Source: Neptunicoccus cionae
GTDB lineage: Bacteria > Pseudomonadota > Alphaproteobacteria > Rhodobacterales > Rhodobacteraceae
Assembly (NCBI RefSeq): GCF_002860325.1
Contig: NZ_PKOJ01000007.1
Location: 218,995-282,994, forward strand
Direction of reading: 5' to 3'
DNA: 64,000 nt
Positions 44,158-54,779 of this stretch are shown one piece after another. Made by a program: the position numbers and the translations under genes. Position 1 is the first letter of the stretch, and each line of letters starts with the position of its first letter. The notes beneath the pieces were generated by a model, which was given only the letters and a program-made list of their open reading frames with translations, had not been told where the DNA came from and ran no database searches.

Positions 44158-45765
44158 CTAGCCTTGAACGGGGTCCAAGGCTACCCCGGCCTTGCTCAGC
44201 GCTTCAAAGATGGTTTTATCGCGGCCGTAAATGTCATTGCGATAGTTCATCTTGCCGGTTTCGCCCTGAAACGCGGTCCGGTAGTCCAGATATACCGGAA
44301 CCGGTGTCTCAAGGTTCACGTATTGCTCGCGACCGGTGTTCAGCCAGGACTGGAACGCCCCCTTGGGATTCGCTGTCTGACGTTCCAGCAGTTTGTAGGC
44401 AAACTCGAACGGCTTTTCGACGCGCACACAACCGTGGCTGAACGCCCGCACATCGCGGTTGAACAGGCTTTTGGACGGCGTGTCGTGCAGGTAGATATTG
44501 TATTTGTTCGGGAACATGAACTTCACCAGTCCCAACGCGTTCCGCTTGGAGGGCCGCTGCTTGATATTGAACGGAAAATTTCGCGCGTTATAGCGGGAGA
44601 AGTTGACATTATGGGGATTAACGGCCCGGCCGTTGCTTCCGACCATCACCATGTTCCGGCGTGCCAGAAAGCCCGGGTCTTTCTTCAGCAGCGGCAGATA
44701 TTCCTTACCGGTGATGGAGCGTGGTACATGCCAAGTGGGGTTCACCACCATATGGGTCATTTCGTCGTGGAATTCGGGTGTACGGTCCTTGGAAATCTTG
44801 CCGATGACCGTATTGGACGAAAACGAAACACGATTGTTGTCATAAAGGTTAAAGCTGAAGTTGGCGAGGTTCACCACGATATGGCGGCGGCCCCGTTCGC
44901 GGTTCATCCAGCGCTCGCGTTCCAGATTGACCAGAACCTGTTTCAGGCGGGTTTTTACCGGCGTGTTTAAAACCTTGAGAGTACCCGGTCCGACAACACC
45001 ATCAACTTTGATACCGTATTCTTCCTGAAAGGCTTTGACCGCGTTAATTACGCTTTCGTCATAAGCGGGATCCGTCCCGAGATCACCAAAGCCCATACGG
45101 CTCAGGCGCGAACGCAACGCAACAACGTGCTTGCTTGATGTGCCGGGTTTCATCGTTACGGATGGCACCAGCTCTCCGAACCCGCCCTGCCCGATCAGAC
45201 GTTCCAGACGTGCTTTCTCGTTTAGCAGATGGGTGTATTCGGGGTGTTTGGGGACAAGGGCACGGAAGAAACCGGAAGGTGAACTTTTGGCAATTGCTTC
45301 TAACAGCGCCAGTTCGGAACGGCGCGGAGGTTTCACCGCAATCTCTCGGTCCACCTTGATCGGCTCCAGAACGCCTGACGACAGATCCTGCGTGTAGTCC
45401 AGAAAAATTCGCGTCGCCATAAGTTCCGTCGCAGATCCGTCCCCGCCCCGCGCCTTGCGGAGTGCCGCTTCCAGCTCGGCGATGCGGTACTTCACTGTAG
45501 GAAGCCCCTGCTCGGGCGAATTGCGCAATGCTTCAATAAGCGCGCTGGCCCGGGAGGTGTTTGCATCCCCGACCCAAATCGGTTCGTAGTTGCGGTTGAG
45601 GTAGAACTGACGGGCATCTGCCGCAATGCTTGTATCCGCAAGAATAGCCGCGGAAAGATCGACTTTTGTGGTATTGGCCAGCACCGATGATCCGGCAAGC
45701 CCCCCTGCCAATGTGATTGCTGCGGCAGCCGCTACGCCAAGTAATCCGGTACGTAAAAAGTACAT
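44158..45765 (-). CDS. L,D-transpeptidase (YcbB/LdtD type)
   Basis: Peptidoglycan cross-linking enzyme of 535 residues. N-terminal signal/anchor helix (about 5-30), a scaffold domain, a peptidoglycan-binding domain around 225-270 (DESVINAVKAFQEEYGIKVDGVVGPGTLKVLN) and a YkuD catalytic domain (about 295-480) with SHGCVRVE containing the nucleophilic Cys and its His. The length and the order match the large YcbB-type enzymes. Confidence 0.92.
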   Translation of the reverse strand: MYFLRTGLLGVAAAAAITLAGGLAGSSVLANTTKVDLSAAILADTSIAADARQFYLNRNYEPIWVGDANTSRASALIEALRNSPEQGLPTVKYRIAELEAALRKARGGDGSATELMATRIFLDYTQDLSSGVLEPIKVDREIAVKPPRRSELALLEAIAKSSPSGFFRALVPKHPEYTHLLNEKARLERLIGQGGFGELVPSVTMKPGTSSKHVVALRSRLSRMGFGDLGTDPAYDESVINAVKAFQEEYGIKVDGVVGPGTLKVLNTPVKTRLKQVLVNLERERWMNRERGRRHIVVNLANFSFNLYDNNRVSFSSNTVIGKISKDRTPEFHDEMTHMVVNPTWHVPRSITGKEYLPLLKKDPGFLARRNMVMVGSNGRAVNPHNVNFSRYNARNFPFNIKQRPSKRNALGLVKFMFPNKYNIYLHDTPSKSLFNRDVRAFSHGCVRVEKPFEFAYKLLERQTANPKGAFQSWLNTGREQYVNLETPVPVYLDYRTAFQGETGKMNYRNDIYGRDKTIFEALSKAGVALDPVQG

Positions 45766-46083
45766 ATATCCCTCATAAACACTATCGGTTCTTTATATCC
45801 CGTTTACCGTAAACACGTTGATCGGCCTAGTTTAAACGGGGGTGTGACAAATTTTTGCCCAAAATGCTGTGTAACTACCACTCTCAAGCAATGTGATGAG
45901 TGATAAGGGTCACGCATTCTGAGAAAACGGGCAGCTCTGGCAGGAATAAGCAGGAAAACGCTCATTAAAAATGCAGAACTTGGCGTACGAATCGGAATGT
46001 GCAATAAAACGGCATCAAATGTTACCGGGACACAAATGAGCCACGAAAAAGAGTGGCCGCAGAGACGAGACAGAGAAATATCC
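45766..46083. other. Intergenic region between divergent cell-wall genes
   Basis: About 318 bases between the L,D-transpeptidase and the DUF882 gene. It is more AT-rich than the genes and should hold both promoters, but no motif is convincing. The DUF882 frame extends upstream to 45997, although that extension precedes a clear Tat signal and is probably not translated. Confidence 0.5.
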
Positions 46084-46656
46084 ATGATGGGCACTTCCAC
46101 CGATATCTTATCGCGCCGCAAACTGCTGGGCGCTTTCGCAGCAGTTACCATGATCCCTGCAGCACCGCATTTCGCCAAGGCTGCCAGCTACAACAGAGGC
46201 GCTGGCAACATTCGCAAAGTGAACCTGCGGAACCAGCGCACCGGGGAATCGCTCAACACGATTTACTGGATCGAAGGTAAATACGTTGAACCGGCGCTGG
46301 AAGAGATCAACTACTTCATGCGCGACTGGCGCCAGAATGCGGTTCGCAACATGGACCGCCGCAACGTGGATCTGATCGCAGCGACTCACAACCTTCTGGA
46401 CACTGACGAACCGTTCCTTGTTCTTTCCGGATACCGCACGGCGCGCACCAACAACATGCTGCGCGGCCGTTCCAGCGGCGTTGCGAAGTCCAGCTATCAC
46501 ATTAAAGGCATGGCCGCGGATCTTCGTCTTGGCTCCCGCTCGGTCTCGCAGATTGCCAAAGCCGGTCTTGCCTGTAATGCAGGTGGCGTTGGTAAATACT
46601 ATCGCTCGAACTTTGTGCATCTTGACTGTGGTCCTGTTCGCACTTGGGGCGGTTAA
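46084..46656 (+). CDS. Tat-exported DUF882/YcbK-like peptidase
   Basis: 190 residues from ATG 46084. The twin-arginine signal LSRRKLLGAFAA followed by a hydrophobic stretch marks Tat export. The M15-type metallopeptidase fold has ligands in SSYHIKGMAADLRL and NFVHLDCG. The family (YcbK in E. coli) acts on or near peptidoglycan. It is divergent from the L,D-transpeptidase gene, so the two may cooperate in wall remodelling. A terminator follows. Confidence 0.88.
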   Translation: MMGTSTDILSRRKLLGAFAAVTMIPAAPHFAKAASYNRGAGNIRKVNLRNQRTGESLNTIYWIEGKYVEPALEEINYFMRDWRQNAVRNMDRRNVDLIAATHNLLDTDEPFLVLSGYRTARTNNMLRGRSSGVAKSSYHIKGMAADLRLGSRSVSQIAKAGLACNAGGVGKYYRSNFVHLDCGPVRTWGG

Positions 46657-46712
46657 TATTGCGTTTCTAATAAGTTAACGCGCGAGGCTTACAAAAGTTC
46701 CCGTTAAACACA

Positions 46713-46745
46713 AAAAAACCCGCTTTCAGCGGGTTTTTCTTTTTG
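46713..46745. terminator. Terminator between the DUF882 gene and proA
   Basis: AAACCCGC, a five-base loop, then GCGGGTTTTTCTTTTT on the plus strand, with an A-run on the left that would act as a T-run on the minus strand. It suits both convergent transcripts. Confidence 0.85.
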
Positions 46746-46807
46746 CGGTGGTGTAAGCATAAACTTTAACAGCTAATCACATGTTTTTAATGGGTTTTTG
46801 GAACCGC

Positions 46808-48061
46808 TTAGCTCCGCACGGTTCCGTCACCACGCACCAGATATTTAAAGCTGGTAAGCTGTTCCGCCCCAACCGGCCCACGTGCGTGCATTTTTCCGGT
46901 TGCAATACCGATCTCTGCGCCCATGCCAAATTCCCCCCCATCTGCAAACTGGGTGGACGCGTTATGCATCAGGATCGCGCTGTCCAGTCGCGAGAAGAAA
47001 CGCTCTACCGGAACACCAGCTTCGGCCATGATACAATCGGTGTGATTGGATCCGTATTGCTGAATATGCTCGATCGCCCCGTCTACGCCATCCACCAGCT
47101 TTGCCGCGATGATCATATCAAGAAACTCGTGCCCGAAATCCTCGGAGCTGGCTTTCGAAACACCGGCAATGCCCTGCAAACTCTCATCCGCCCGCACCTC
47201 AACTCCGGCGTTGAGCAAATCCTCAACGAAGGGAGCGCCGTGCGCTTCGAAAAAGGCGCGATCGACCAGAAGGCATTCTGCCGAACCGCAAATTCCTGTG
47301 CGGCGGGTCTTGGCGTTCATTACAACAGAGCGGGTTTTCTCTATGTCCGCGCTTGCATCCACATAGATGTGACAAATCCCTTCCAGATGGGCAAAAACCG
47401 GTACACGGGCATCCGCCTGAACACGGCCGACCAGCCCCTTGCCGCCACGCGGAACAATCACGTCAATATAGTCGGTCATTGTCAGCATTTCCCCGACAGC
47501 CGCGCGGTCCCGCGTTGGAACCAACTGGATAGCTGTCTCAGGCAGACCGGCTGAAACCAGTCCCGCTTTCAGGCATTCGTGGATCAAAGTCGAGCTGTGG
47601 AAGCTTTCCGAACCGCCCCGCAAGATGGCCGCATTGCCAGCTTTCAGGCAAAGCGCGCCAGCATCCGCAGTCACATTCGGGCGGCTTTCATAGATTACGC
47701 CGATCACGCCCAGCGGGGTACGAACCCGTTCAATCCGCAATCCGGTAGGTTGGGTCCATTCCGCGATCACTTTGCCCACGGGATCGGCCTGATCGGCAAC
47801 CGAACGCACCCCATCTGCCATGCCGCGAATGCGATCCTCATCCAGCATCAGACGGTCCATCATCGCAGGAGACAGGCCCTTTTCGCGACCGAACTCCAGA
47901 TCCTTAGCATTGGCCGCGATAATATCAGGCATCCGCTCCTGCATCGCATCGGCCGCCGTGTTCAAGGCGGCTTCTTTTTGCCGCGGCGTGGCATAGGCCA
48001 GCACCTTGCTGGCGGCCTTGGCTTCTGCGCCGATGCGCTGCATCTCTGCCTGAATATCCAT
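46808..48061 (-). CDS. proA: Gamma-glutamyl phosphate reductase
   Basis: Second step of proline synthesis, giving glutamate semialdehyde. 417 residues. Aldehyde-dehydrogenase-like fold with [31 protein letters not shown] and the catalytic Cys region [13 protein letters not shown]. Last gene of the obgE-proB-proA set, 26 bases after proB. Confidence 0.96.
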   Translation of the reverse strand: MDIQAEMQRIGAEAKAASKVLAYATPRQKEAALNTAADAMQERMPDIIAANAKDLEFGREKGLSPAMMDRLMLDEDRIRGMADGVRSVADQADPVGKVIAEWTQPTGLRIERVRTPLGVIGVIYESRPNVTADAGALCLKAGNAAILRGGSESFHSSTLIHECLKAGLVSAGLPETAIQLVPTRDRAAVGEMLTMTDYIDVIVPRGGKGLVGRVQADARVPVFAHLEGICHIYVDASADIEKTRSVVMNAKTRRTGICGSAECLLVDRAFFEAHGAPFVEDLLNAGVEVRADESLQGIAGVSKASSEDFGHEFLDMIIAAKLVDGVDGAIEHIQQYGSNHTDCIMAEAGVPVERFFSRLDSAILMHNASTQFADGGEFGMGAEIGIATGKMHARGPVGAEQLTSFKYLVRGDGTVRS

Positions 48062-48087
48062 CTCGTCCCTCGACTTTTCCTAAACCT

Positions 48088-49230
48088 TTAAATCACCATA
48101 TCGTCACGGTGAACCAGCGCAGCGCGTCCGGCATAGCCAAGCACGCTGGCAATTTCAGCGCTATGACAGCCGGAAATCGCTTTGGATTCACTTGAACTGT
48201 AACCGACAAGTCCTCGCGCACACTCATTATTTTGCGCATCCGCAATGCGCACAGGATCACCCCGTTCAAACGTGCCCGTCACAGAGACCACTCCGGCTGA
48301 CAGCAGTGATTTACCCGATTGCAGCGCAGCCACCGCGCCAGCATCAACAATAATGGTGCCACGCGGCTTCATACCTGCAATCCATTGCTTGCGCGCGGCT
48401 TGCGGGTTGGTTGCTGCAAGGAACCACGAACAGGCCGTTCCGGCCTGCAACGCCGCAAGCGGTTCGTGCTGGTTACCCTCCATAATCGCCATCGCGCATC
48501 CCGCACGCATCGCTGTCTTTGCGGCCATCAGCTTGGTTTTCATCCCGCCTTTGGCAGCAGCCGTACCGGCGTCGCCAGCCATCGCTTCAAGCTCTGGTGT
48601 GATTTTCATAACGGTCTCGAACTTCCGCGCGGTCGGGTCGGTTTTCGGATTCGCGGAATAAAACCCGTCCACATCCGACAGAAGAACCAGAACATCCGCA
48701 CCGGCCATAGAGGCCACTTGCGCTGCCAGACGGTCGTTATCTCCGAACCGGATTTCATCTGTCGCTACCGTATCGTTTTCGTTCACAATCGGCACGACGC
48801 CATGGCTGAGCAAAGCCCCGAATGTTGCGCGGGAGTTCAGGTATCGCCTCCGGTTCGCACTATCGTCGAGCGTCAGAAGAACCTGCGCGGTGTTGATGCC
48901 ATAAGGCGCCAGAAATTCCTCGTAGGCACGGGCCAGACGGATCTGCCCGACAGCCGCCGCAGCCTGCGCCTGATCCAGCGGTAGTGACCCGTCCGACAGG
49001 CCAAGAACCCGCCGCCCCAACGCAATAGAGCCGGAACTGACGACAACAACATCGCGCCCCTGCCGCTTTTGCGCCGCTATATCCTTGGCCAGAGATTTCA
49101 GCCAGTCGTTCCGCAATTGTCCGGTCTCGGCGTCAACAAGAAGCGCCGAACCGATTTTAATCACAACCCTTTGGGCTGTTTGCAGCGGATTGTCCTTAAC
49201 GAGCTTGGACACGGTATTTACGGACGCCAT
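48088..49230 (-). CDS. proB: Glutamate 5-kinase
   Basis: First step of proline synthesis. 380 residues: an amino-acid kinase domain ([53 protein letters not shown]) and a C-terminal PUA domain from about 275. The start overlaps the end of obgE by 13 bases, a common arrangement in alphaproteobacteria. Confidence 0.96.
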   Translation of the reverse strand: MASVNTVSKLVKDNPLQTAQRVVIKIGSALLVDAETGQLRNDWLKSLAKDIAAQKRQGRDVVVVSSGSIALGRRVLGLSDGSLPLDQAQAAAAVGQIRLARAYEEFLAPYGINTAQVLLTLDDSANRRRYLNSRATFGALLSHGVVPIVNENDTVATDEIRFGDNDRLAAQVASMAGADVLVLLSDVDGFYSANPKTDPTARKFETVMKITPELEAMAGDAGTAAAKGGMKTKLMAAKTAMRAGCAMAIMEGNQHEPLAALQAGTACSWFLAATNPQAARKQWIAGMKPRGTIIVDAGAVAALQSGKSLLSAGVVSVTGTFERGDPVRIADAQNNECARGLVGYSSSESKAISGCHSAEIASVLGYAGRAALVHRDDMVI

Positions 49231-50249
49231 CCGGTGTCCTCCGGTTCCGCCTCCGCTTTGTCACGGGTGATGATCTGAGACCGAACAGCGCGCAAAACTT
49301 CCGTCAGGCCTTCGCGGGCCACACCGGAGATTTGCAAAACCTTGCCGCCCGACGCCTGTTCCAGCGCATTGTGTTTCTCGGCCTGCTCTACTTCATCCAA
49401 CGCATCAATTTTGTTGAGCGCAGTCACGCGGGGTTTGTGGGCCAACTCACCACCGTATTGTTCCAGCTCGTTAATAATCGTGTGGTAATCCGCCACAACA
49501 TCATCGCTGGTGCCATCAATCAGGTGCAGCAGAACCGCGCAGCGCTCCACGTGGCCAAGGAAACGGTCCCCGATACCCTTCCCTTCATGGGCGCCTGCAA
49601 TCAGTCCGGGAATATCGGCGATCACAAATTCCGCATTATCCACGCCGACAACCCCGAGGTTCGGGTGCAATGTGGTGAAAGGATAATCCGCTATCTTGGG
49701 GCGTGCATTGGACGTTGCCGCCAGAAAGGTGGATTTTCCGGCATTGGGCAACCCCAGCAGGCCGGCATCCGCAATTAGCTTCAATCGCAGCCAGACGGTG
49801 CGCTCCACAATCGGCTGGCCGGAGTTCGCACGCCGTGGCGCCTGATTGGTAGAGGATTTGAAGTGCAGGTTGCCAAAACCGCCGTTGCCCCCCGCCGCAA
49901 GCAGAACCCGCTGGCCCACTTCGGTCAGATCGGCAATCACCGTTTCTTCATCTTCTTCCAGAATTTCGGTGCCAACCGGAACCCGCAGCACCACATCCTC
50001 GCCATCCTTGCCAGACCGTTGCTTGCCCATACCGGGCCGCCCGTTTTGCGCGAAAAAATGCTGTTGGTAGCGGAAATCGATCAGCGTGTTCAGTCCGTCA
50101 ACAGCTTCGGCCCAGACGTCACCGCCCTGCCCGCCGTTCCCACCGTCCGGCCCGCCGTATTCTTCATGGGCTGCCCGCCGGAAGGACACGCAGCCGTTGC
50201 CGCCTGCGCCGGATTTCAGGTGTACTTTGGCGAGATCGAGGAATTTCAT
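49218..50249 (-). CDS. obgE: Obg GTPase
   Basis: Essential GTPase tied to 50S assembly and stress control. Start at 50249 ([19 protein letters not shown]), the invariant family start; an upstream ATG adds ten residues. 343 residues. Glycine-rich Obg fold (about 1-158), then a G domain with [29 protein letters not shown] and TALNKIDAL. It belongs to the rplU-rpmA-obgE region typical of bacteria. Confidence 0.95.
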   Translation of the reverse strand: MKFLDLAKVHLKSGAGGNGCVSFRRAAHEEYGGPDGGNGGQGGDVWAEAVDGLNTLIDFRYQQHFFAQNGRPGMGKQRSGKDGEDVVLRVPVGTEILEEDEETVIADLTEVGQRVLLAAGGNGGFGNLHFKSSTNQAPRRANSGQPIVERTVWLRLKLIADAGLLGLPNAGKSTFLAATSNARPKIADYPFTTLHPNLGVVGVDNAEFVIADIPGLIAGAHEGKGIGDRFLGHVERCAVLLHLIDGTSDDVVADYHTIINELEQYGGELAHKPRVTALNKIDALDEVEQAEKHNALEQASGGKVLQISGVAREGLTEVLRAVRSQIITRDKAEAEPEDTGWRP

Positions 50250-50319
50250 AGTCTCTGGCTTTCTGTCAGGTTGCGCCACGGATATATCAAGGAAAGAAGC
50301 GGCTCAACCCGACTGTTGT

Positions 50320-50862
50320 CTATTCTTTGAGCCGCAGCACATAATCCCATGTATTCACCATACCGTTGCGGGCAAGGCAAAACACTTCGCTTTCACCGAT
50401 CAGTGCAAAACCGGCGTTTGTGACAACCTTGGCCGAAGCCGGATTGTCCTGAAAGATACTGGCAACCATAGAGGTATCATCCAGCGGGTTTGCGGCAACC
50501 AGCGCATTGAGCGCCTCGCTCGCCAGTCCGGTGTTCCAGAACTGCGGTGCAATCCAGTAGCTGACCTCGGACTGGCCTTCTGTCACCTGTTCCAACTCCA
50601 TCAGCCCCAACAGCTCGCCTGCGTCCTGACTGGTGCCATCAATAGCCCAGACCTTTTCGGCACTATCCGGTTTGCTCACCCGGTCCAGAAACACTGAAAC
50701 GGCCCCCGGAGGCAGCGGATGGGCAATATTACGGGTCATACGGGCAAGACGTTCGTCCCCGGCAAACAGTTCAATAAGACCGAGATCGGACTTGCGCACA
50801 GGGCGCAATGTGAACCGTTCTGTCGGTATGACCATCTGGCCGGAAATTTTAGACTGCATCAT
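50320..50862 (-). CDS. GNAT-family N-acetyltransferase
   Basis: Acetyltransferase of 180 residues of the RimJ/RimL-like group that opens ERFTLRPVRKSDLGLIELFAGDERLARMTRNI. The acetyl-CoA region is SYWIAPQFWNTGLASEALNALV. ATG 50862 follows GGGAGGT well. It sits between lysE and obgE, a place where a GNAT gene is often found in alphaproteobacteria. The substrate is unknown. Confidence 0.88.
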   Translation of the reverse strand: MMQSKISGQMVIPTERFTLRPVRKSDLGLIELFAGDERLARMTRNIAHPLPPGAVSVFLDRVSKPDSAEKVWAIDGTSQDAGELLGLMELEQVTEGQSEVSYWIAPQFWNTGLASEALNALVAANPLDDTSMVASIFQDNPASAKVVTNAGFALIGESEVFCLARNGMVNTWDYVLRLKE

Positions 50863-50865
50863 GGA

Positions 50866-51465
50866 TTAACCTCCCTGAACCAATACAAATAACACACTTA
50901 AAACTGTAAGCGCAGCAAGCGCCCACATAAGCCAACGTTCCGCAGGTTTGCCTGCGACCGTCGCCGCCAGTCTGTCTCCTCCCCAGCACCACAAAGGATG
51001 CAGGATCATCTGGCAGGCGAACAGACAGGCCGCGATGATCGCGGTTGCCTGCAACGTTGGTGTGCCGGGTTCCACAAAATTTGTAAAACCGGCGGTAATC
51101 ATGGCCCATGCTTTGGGGTTCAGTGGATGGACCACCAGGCCCGCAGCAAAACCGGGCGCATCATCTTCGGCCCGTCCGGGCGAGAGTTTCAGGTTTGCAA
51201 CCTTCCACGCCAGCCAGAAGATATAGGCCGCAGAGGCAAATTTCAGCGTTGTGAACAACCACGGCAATTGTGTCGCCAGCCCCATCAATCCGAACCCGAT
51301 CGGCCAGATGATCAACTGTTTACCAAAGGCCACACCAGCCACAAACGGAAGGGAATTGCGCAACCCGTAGCGGGCACCCGTCGCCAGCAACGCCATGTTT
51401 GCCGGACCCGGTGTACCCACCTGACTGGCTGCAAAAGCCAGAAATGTTGCCACTGCAACGCCCAT
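50866..51465 (-). CDS. LysE-family exporter
   Basis: 199-residue membrane protein with about six helices. The family start AFAASQVGTPGPANMALLATGARYG and the central helix-breaking FVAGVAFGKQLIIWPIGFG are clear. The LysE/RhtB family exports amino acids or homoserine lactones. It lies within the rplU-to-proA region between rpmA and the GNAT gene, three bases from the latter. Confidence 0.88.
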   Translation of the reverse strand: MGVAVATFLAFAASQVGTPGPANMALLATGARYGLRNSLPFVAGVAFGKQLIIWPIGFGLMGLATQLPWLFTTLKFASAAYIFWLAWKVANLKLSPGRAEDDAPGFAAGLVVHPLNPKAWAMITAGFTNFVEPGTPTLQATAIIAACLFACQMILHPLWCWGGDRLAATVAGKPAERWLMWALAALTVLSVLFVLVQGG

Positions 51466-51480
51466 TGAAAATAACCTCTG

Positions 51481-51516
51481 AAAACGAAAAAGGGCCGGTT
51501 TTTCAACCGACCCTTT
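51481..51516 (-). terminator. Terminator after rpmA
   Basis: AAAGGG-CGGTT pairs with AACCG-CCCTTT (51489-51516) with one internal mismatch. On the minus strand it is followed by TTTTTCGTTTT. It separates rplU-rpmA from lysE. Confidence 0.8.
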
Positions 51517-51546
51517 AGAATTTTGAAATTCCGATTTTGGTTCGGC

Positions 51547-51816
51547 TTATTCTGCGGCCTCGGCTTGAGGGAGGACAGAAATAAAGGTGCGGTTTTTGAA
51601 TCCCTTACGGAATGTCACGGCGCCTTCGACTGTTGCATAGATCGTGTGATCTTTGCCTTGGCCTACGCCTTCACCCGGCCACCATTTGTTGCCGCGCTGA
51701 CGCGCGATGATGTTACCCGGAATGACAGCTTCGCCACCGAACTTTTTGATACCAAGACGACGACCTGCGGAGTCGCGACCGTTACGGGATGAACCGCCTG
51801 CTTTTTTATGTGCCAT
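51547..51816 (-). CDS. rpmA: 50S ribosomal protein L27
   Basis: 89-residue ribosomal protein near the peptidyl transferase centre. [28 protein letters not shown] is the invariant L27 start without an extra N-terminal cleavage peptide. It lies 11 bases after rplU. Confidence 0.97.
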   Translation of the reverse strand: MAHKKAGGSSRNGRDSAGRRLGIKKFGGEAVIPGNIIARQRGNKWWPGEGVGQGKDHTIYATVEGAVTFRKGFKNRTFISVLPQAEAAE

Positions 51817-51827
51817 GAGTTCTCTCC

Positions 51828-52511
51828 TTAGCCTTTAGCCAGATCTTTAGCTTGGTCTACCCAACCTTCGCGCTCGATGCGACCCTTAAACGACAATTTC
51901 TCGTCGAATTCAGCGATATCATCAGCACCCCAGGCAGAAATCTGTGCGAAAGTTGTCACGCCGGCAGCGTGCAGTTTCTTTTCGAGCGCTGGACCAACAC
52001 CGGACAGTTTTTTCAGATCGTCAGCACCTTCGGCTGCTGGTGCAGCTTTCTCGGCTTTCGCTTCGGATTTTTTCGCAGCTTTAGGGGCTGCTTTCTTTTC
52101 TGCCTTGGCTTTTTTCGGGGCAGCCGCCTCTGCAACAGCAGCAGTGGCTACAAAGCCCGCACCGTTTACAGCAGCGGTTACGCCGGATTTGTCAGCGCCG
52201 GAAGCCAGAATGTCAGTAATCCGCAGAACGGTCAGTTGCTGACGGTGGCCTTTTTTACGCTGGGACGAGTGTTTCCGACGACGCTTGACGTAGTTGATAA
52301 CCTTGGGGCCTTTGCCCTGCTCAAGGATCTCAGCCTGAACACCGGCACCTTCTACGGTGGGTGTGCCAACAGTGGTTTTATCACCACCAAGCATCAGAAC
52401 TTCGTTGAATTGAACGGTTTCACCAGCGTTGCCTGCGATCTTCTCGATCTTCAGCACATCGCCAGAAGCAACTTTATACTGCTTGCCACCAGTTTTTACG
52501 ACTGCGAACAT
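51828..52511 (-). CDS. rplU: 50S ribosomal protein L21 with C-terminal HhH extension
   Basis: Large-subunit protein that binds 23S rRNA. Residues 1-105 are a normal L21 ([14 protein letters not shown] to [10 protein letters not shown]). It then continues for about 120 residues: an Ala/Lys-rich linker (about 120-160) and a helix-hairpin-helix-like domain ([17 protein letters not shown] about 164-180, to the end). Typical L21 is about 103 residues. Long L21 forms of this kind occur in Rhodobacterales as far as I recall. The extension's function is not known. Confidence 0.95.
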   Translation of the reverse strand: MFAVVKTGGKQYKVASGDVLKIEKIAGNAGETVQFNEVLMLGGDKTTVGTPTVEGAGVQAEILEQGKGPKVINYVKRRRKHSSQRKKGHRQQLTVLRITDILASGADKSGVTAAVNGAGFVATAAVAEAAAPKKAKAEKKAAPKAAKKSEAKAEKAAPAAEGADDLKKLSGVGPALEKKLHAAGVTTFAQISAWGADDIAEFDEKLSFKGRIEREGWVDQAKDLAKG

Positions 52512-52716
52512 ATGTTCGACCTTCTTATCTACCGCGTCCTGCGGCCCCCTGTGATCTGATCCCTAGGTCAGAACCGGCGGTGTTTGTAGGGTCAGACCCT
52601 GCCTCGGACGGCGCGTCTTTGTAAGACGACATTAAAAGAACCCAACGGACGGATGTCGGTCAGGTGGGCGGGGTATCCTGTATCAGCGCCCCGTTGTCAA
52701 CCCGTTCCCGCGATTT
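52512..52716 (-). promoter_or_regulatory. rplU leader region
   Basis: 205 bases between the sulfotransferase gene end and the rplU start. It contains a CGTCTT-TGT-AAGACG hairpin (52614-52628) and a GGGTC/GACCC dyad (52589-52599). A ribosomal-protein leader with autogenous control is possible; no exact promoter is called. Confidence 0.3.
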
Positions 52717-54654
52717 TCACTGCACAAAGGCATCCGCCCATAAATCTGCATCCAGACCGTTGAACAGTTCTTGCAGGAAGCGTTCGTAATTCTGCCAGGA
52801 TTTAACCGAAGAGCGGTAAATCTTCTGACGGACCTGATTGACACTGGCAGTACGCACAGCCCGCTTTGTCTTGTGAAATTCAAGAACACTGTCTTCCCAA
52901 GGCAGACCGAGATACTCCAGCAGCTTGCGGCTCTCGGCTTCCTGATCCGCGACCAGTGCTTCATAACGGATGTGGTAAACTGCATCAGGAAACAATTCGT
53001 CCCAGCGGTTCATCATGGTTTTATACCGGTTGGCAAAATGCGCAAGTTCGCCCTGATCATAGGCGTATTGATGGGCGTAGGTATCAAAGAAGTTCTTGTA
53101 GATTGAAAAACAATTGTCCCGCGGATCACGCACGGTATTCACAATCTTTGCATTCGGGAACAACGTGCGGATCAGCCCCACATTAAAGAAATTCCCCGGC
53201 ATTTTATCAACTACATGGCGTGCATCACCCGCATTCCGCATCAGATCCCGCAAGTAGCCTTGCGTAAACTGTTGCGCCTCTGCCTGTCCTGCCTTTGCCC
53301 CCATGGCGTAGATCGGTTTCGCCAGATCGGTCGCTGTATTCAGTTCTCCCGCACCAAAAACCGCAGTATGAGTCGCGATAATCTGTTCCACCAGCGACGT
53401 TCCCGATCGCATCATCCCCAACACAAAGACAGGGGCCACTCTGGGATCCGCAAATTCTTCGAGAGCTTTGAGTGCGCCCGTATCAAAGAGTTCCGTAATC
53501 CGGTCGAACTTTTCATCGTCAGACTGTGGCAGCGGCGGCAGGACTGCGCGGTACAAACGGTTGGCCTGATCGAGACAGGTATAACTGCGTTCAAAGGCAG
53601 CCTGCTTTTCATAGTAGTGCCCCAAAGCAAAGCCTAACTGCACCTTGTCCAGTTCCGGTGTATCCGGATCATCAAACAATTGCTGGATATGCTCCACAAG
53701 CTCCGGACGCTCCTCTGCGGGCACAATATCCAGTACCAGCCTTAAGGTTTTGGCGTGGTTGGGATCAATCGCCAGAACCTTCTGGAAGGATGCAAGGGCG
53801 GCATCGTTCTGGCCGGATTCATTCCGTACAATGCCAAGCTGCATCAACGTATCTGTATTTCGCGGATCAAGGACGGCTGCTTTTTGCAGAATTTCAATCG
53901 CTTCGGCACTTTTACCATCGGCGGACAGGACGCCGCCCAGATTAACCATCGCGCCGGTATCTTTTGAAGCAATCTCCAGAGCCGCACGGAAATCCGCCTC
54001 CGCTCCTACCCGATCGTTCAGAGACGCCTTCAAAGTTCCCCGACTGTTCAGCGCATTGGCATAGCGCGGAGCATGGCGCAGGGCCAGATTGTAATGTTGC
54101 ATGGCATTTTCAGGCTGCTCTGCTGCTGCATAGGCGACACCCAGATTGTGATGTCCCTCGGCGTAGTCGGGCTTTTTGGCAACCGCCTTTTGCAACACTG
54201 ACACAGCTTCCGCCGGTCGGCCGATCTGTACCAGATAAGACCCGTAGTTTGACATCGCCTCGACAAAATTCGGGTTCAGTTTGATCGCCCATTTATAGGC
54301 GTCAACCGCCGCTTTCTGGTCGCCGAGCGAGCCGCAGGCATATCCCAGAATGTTGAACACGAAAGGCTCGTTCGGAAAAGCGCGGGACATCTCCTCGGCC
54401 AGCTGACGGGCCCGCGCGAAATTGCCCGAGTTCAGAACCTGGACCAGTGCATTCGCATCTGCTTGTGTCATTGCGCGGCTGGCAGCCCCGCCTTGTTTTT
54501 GCAGCCGCGCCAGTGCCTTCTTGGCTTTGGAATGCTTGGGCGCTTTGGTCAGAACCTGCCGGTAGAGCGCAACCGCACGGGCCGCATCTCCGGCTTTTGC
54601 CGCCTGCTCTGCTGCATCAAGAACCTGTTTGATCGTTGCGCCCGCGCCCGCCAT
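52717..54654 (-). CDS. TPR-sulfotransferase fusion protein
   Basis: 645 residues. The first about 360 residues are TPR repeats (for example NYGSYLVQIGRPAEAVSVLQKAVAKKPDY). From about 395 follows a sulfotransferase domain with the PAPS 5'-phosphosulfate loop FVLGMMRSGTSLVEQII and the 3'-phosphate site IVNTVRDPRDNCFSIYKNFF. No signal peptide is seen. Such TPR-sulfotransferases are common in marine bacteria and may sulfate envelope glycans or proteins; the substrate is unknown. Confidence 0.9.
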   Translation of the reverse strand: MAGAGATIKQVLDAAEQAAKAGDAARAVALYRQVLTKAPKHSKAKKALARLQKQGGAASRAMTQADANALVQVLNSGNFARARQLAEEMSRAFPNEPFVFNILGYACGSLGDQKAAVDAYKWAIKLNPNFVEAMSNYGSYLVQIGRPAEAVSVLQKAVAKKPDYAEGHHNLGVAYAAAEQPENAMQHYNLALRHAPRYANALNSRGTLKASLNDRVGAEADFRAALEIASKDTGAMVNLGGVLSADGKSAEAIEILQKAAVLDPRNTDTLMQLGIVRNESGQNDAALASFQKVLAIDPNHAKTLRLVLDIVPAEERPELVEHIQQLFDDPDTPELDKVQLGFALGHYYEKQAAFERSYTCLDQANRLYRAVLPPLPQSDDEKFDRITELFDTGALKALEEFADPRVAPVFVLGMMRSGTSLVEQIIATHTAVFGAGELNTATDLAKPIYAMGAKAGQAEAQQFTQGYLRDLMRNAGDARHVVDKMPGNFFNVGLIRTLFPNAKIVNTVRDPRDNCFSIYKNFFDTYAHQYAYDQGELAHFANRYKTMMNRWDELFPDAVYHIRYEALVADQEAESRKLLEYLGLPWEDSVLEFHKTKRAVRTASVNQVRQKIYRSSVKSWQNYERFLQELFNGLDADLWADAFVQ

Positions 54655-54779
54655 AACTCACCCGATTTCCGTTTTCCTGCGCTTTTGACAAGCCAACTTG
54701 TCCCTGTCCAGTGCTTTCAGCCTTGCGCAGCGTCCCAACCCTAGCTAAGAAGCGCCCGTTGCGACCAGCAACACCCCGC

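Noticed and set aside
45997..46083. 29-residue N-terminal extension of the DUF882 protein
   Set aside because: It would place extra residues before a complete Tat signal, which normally sits at the N-terminus.
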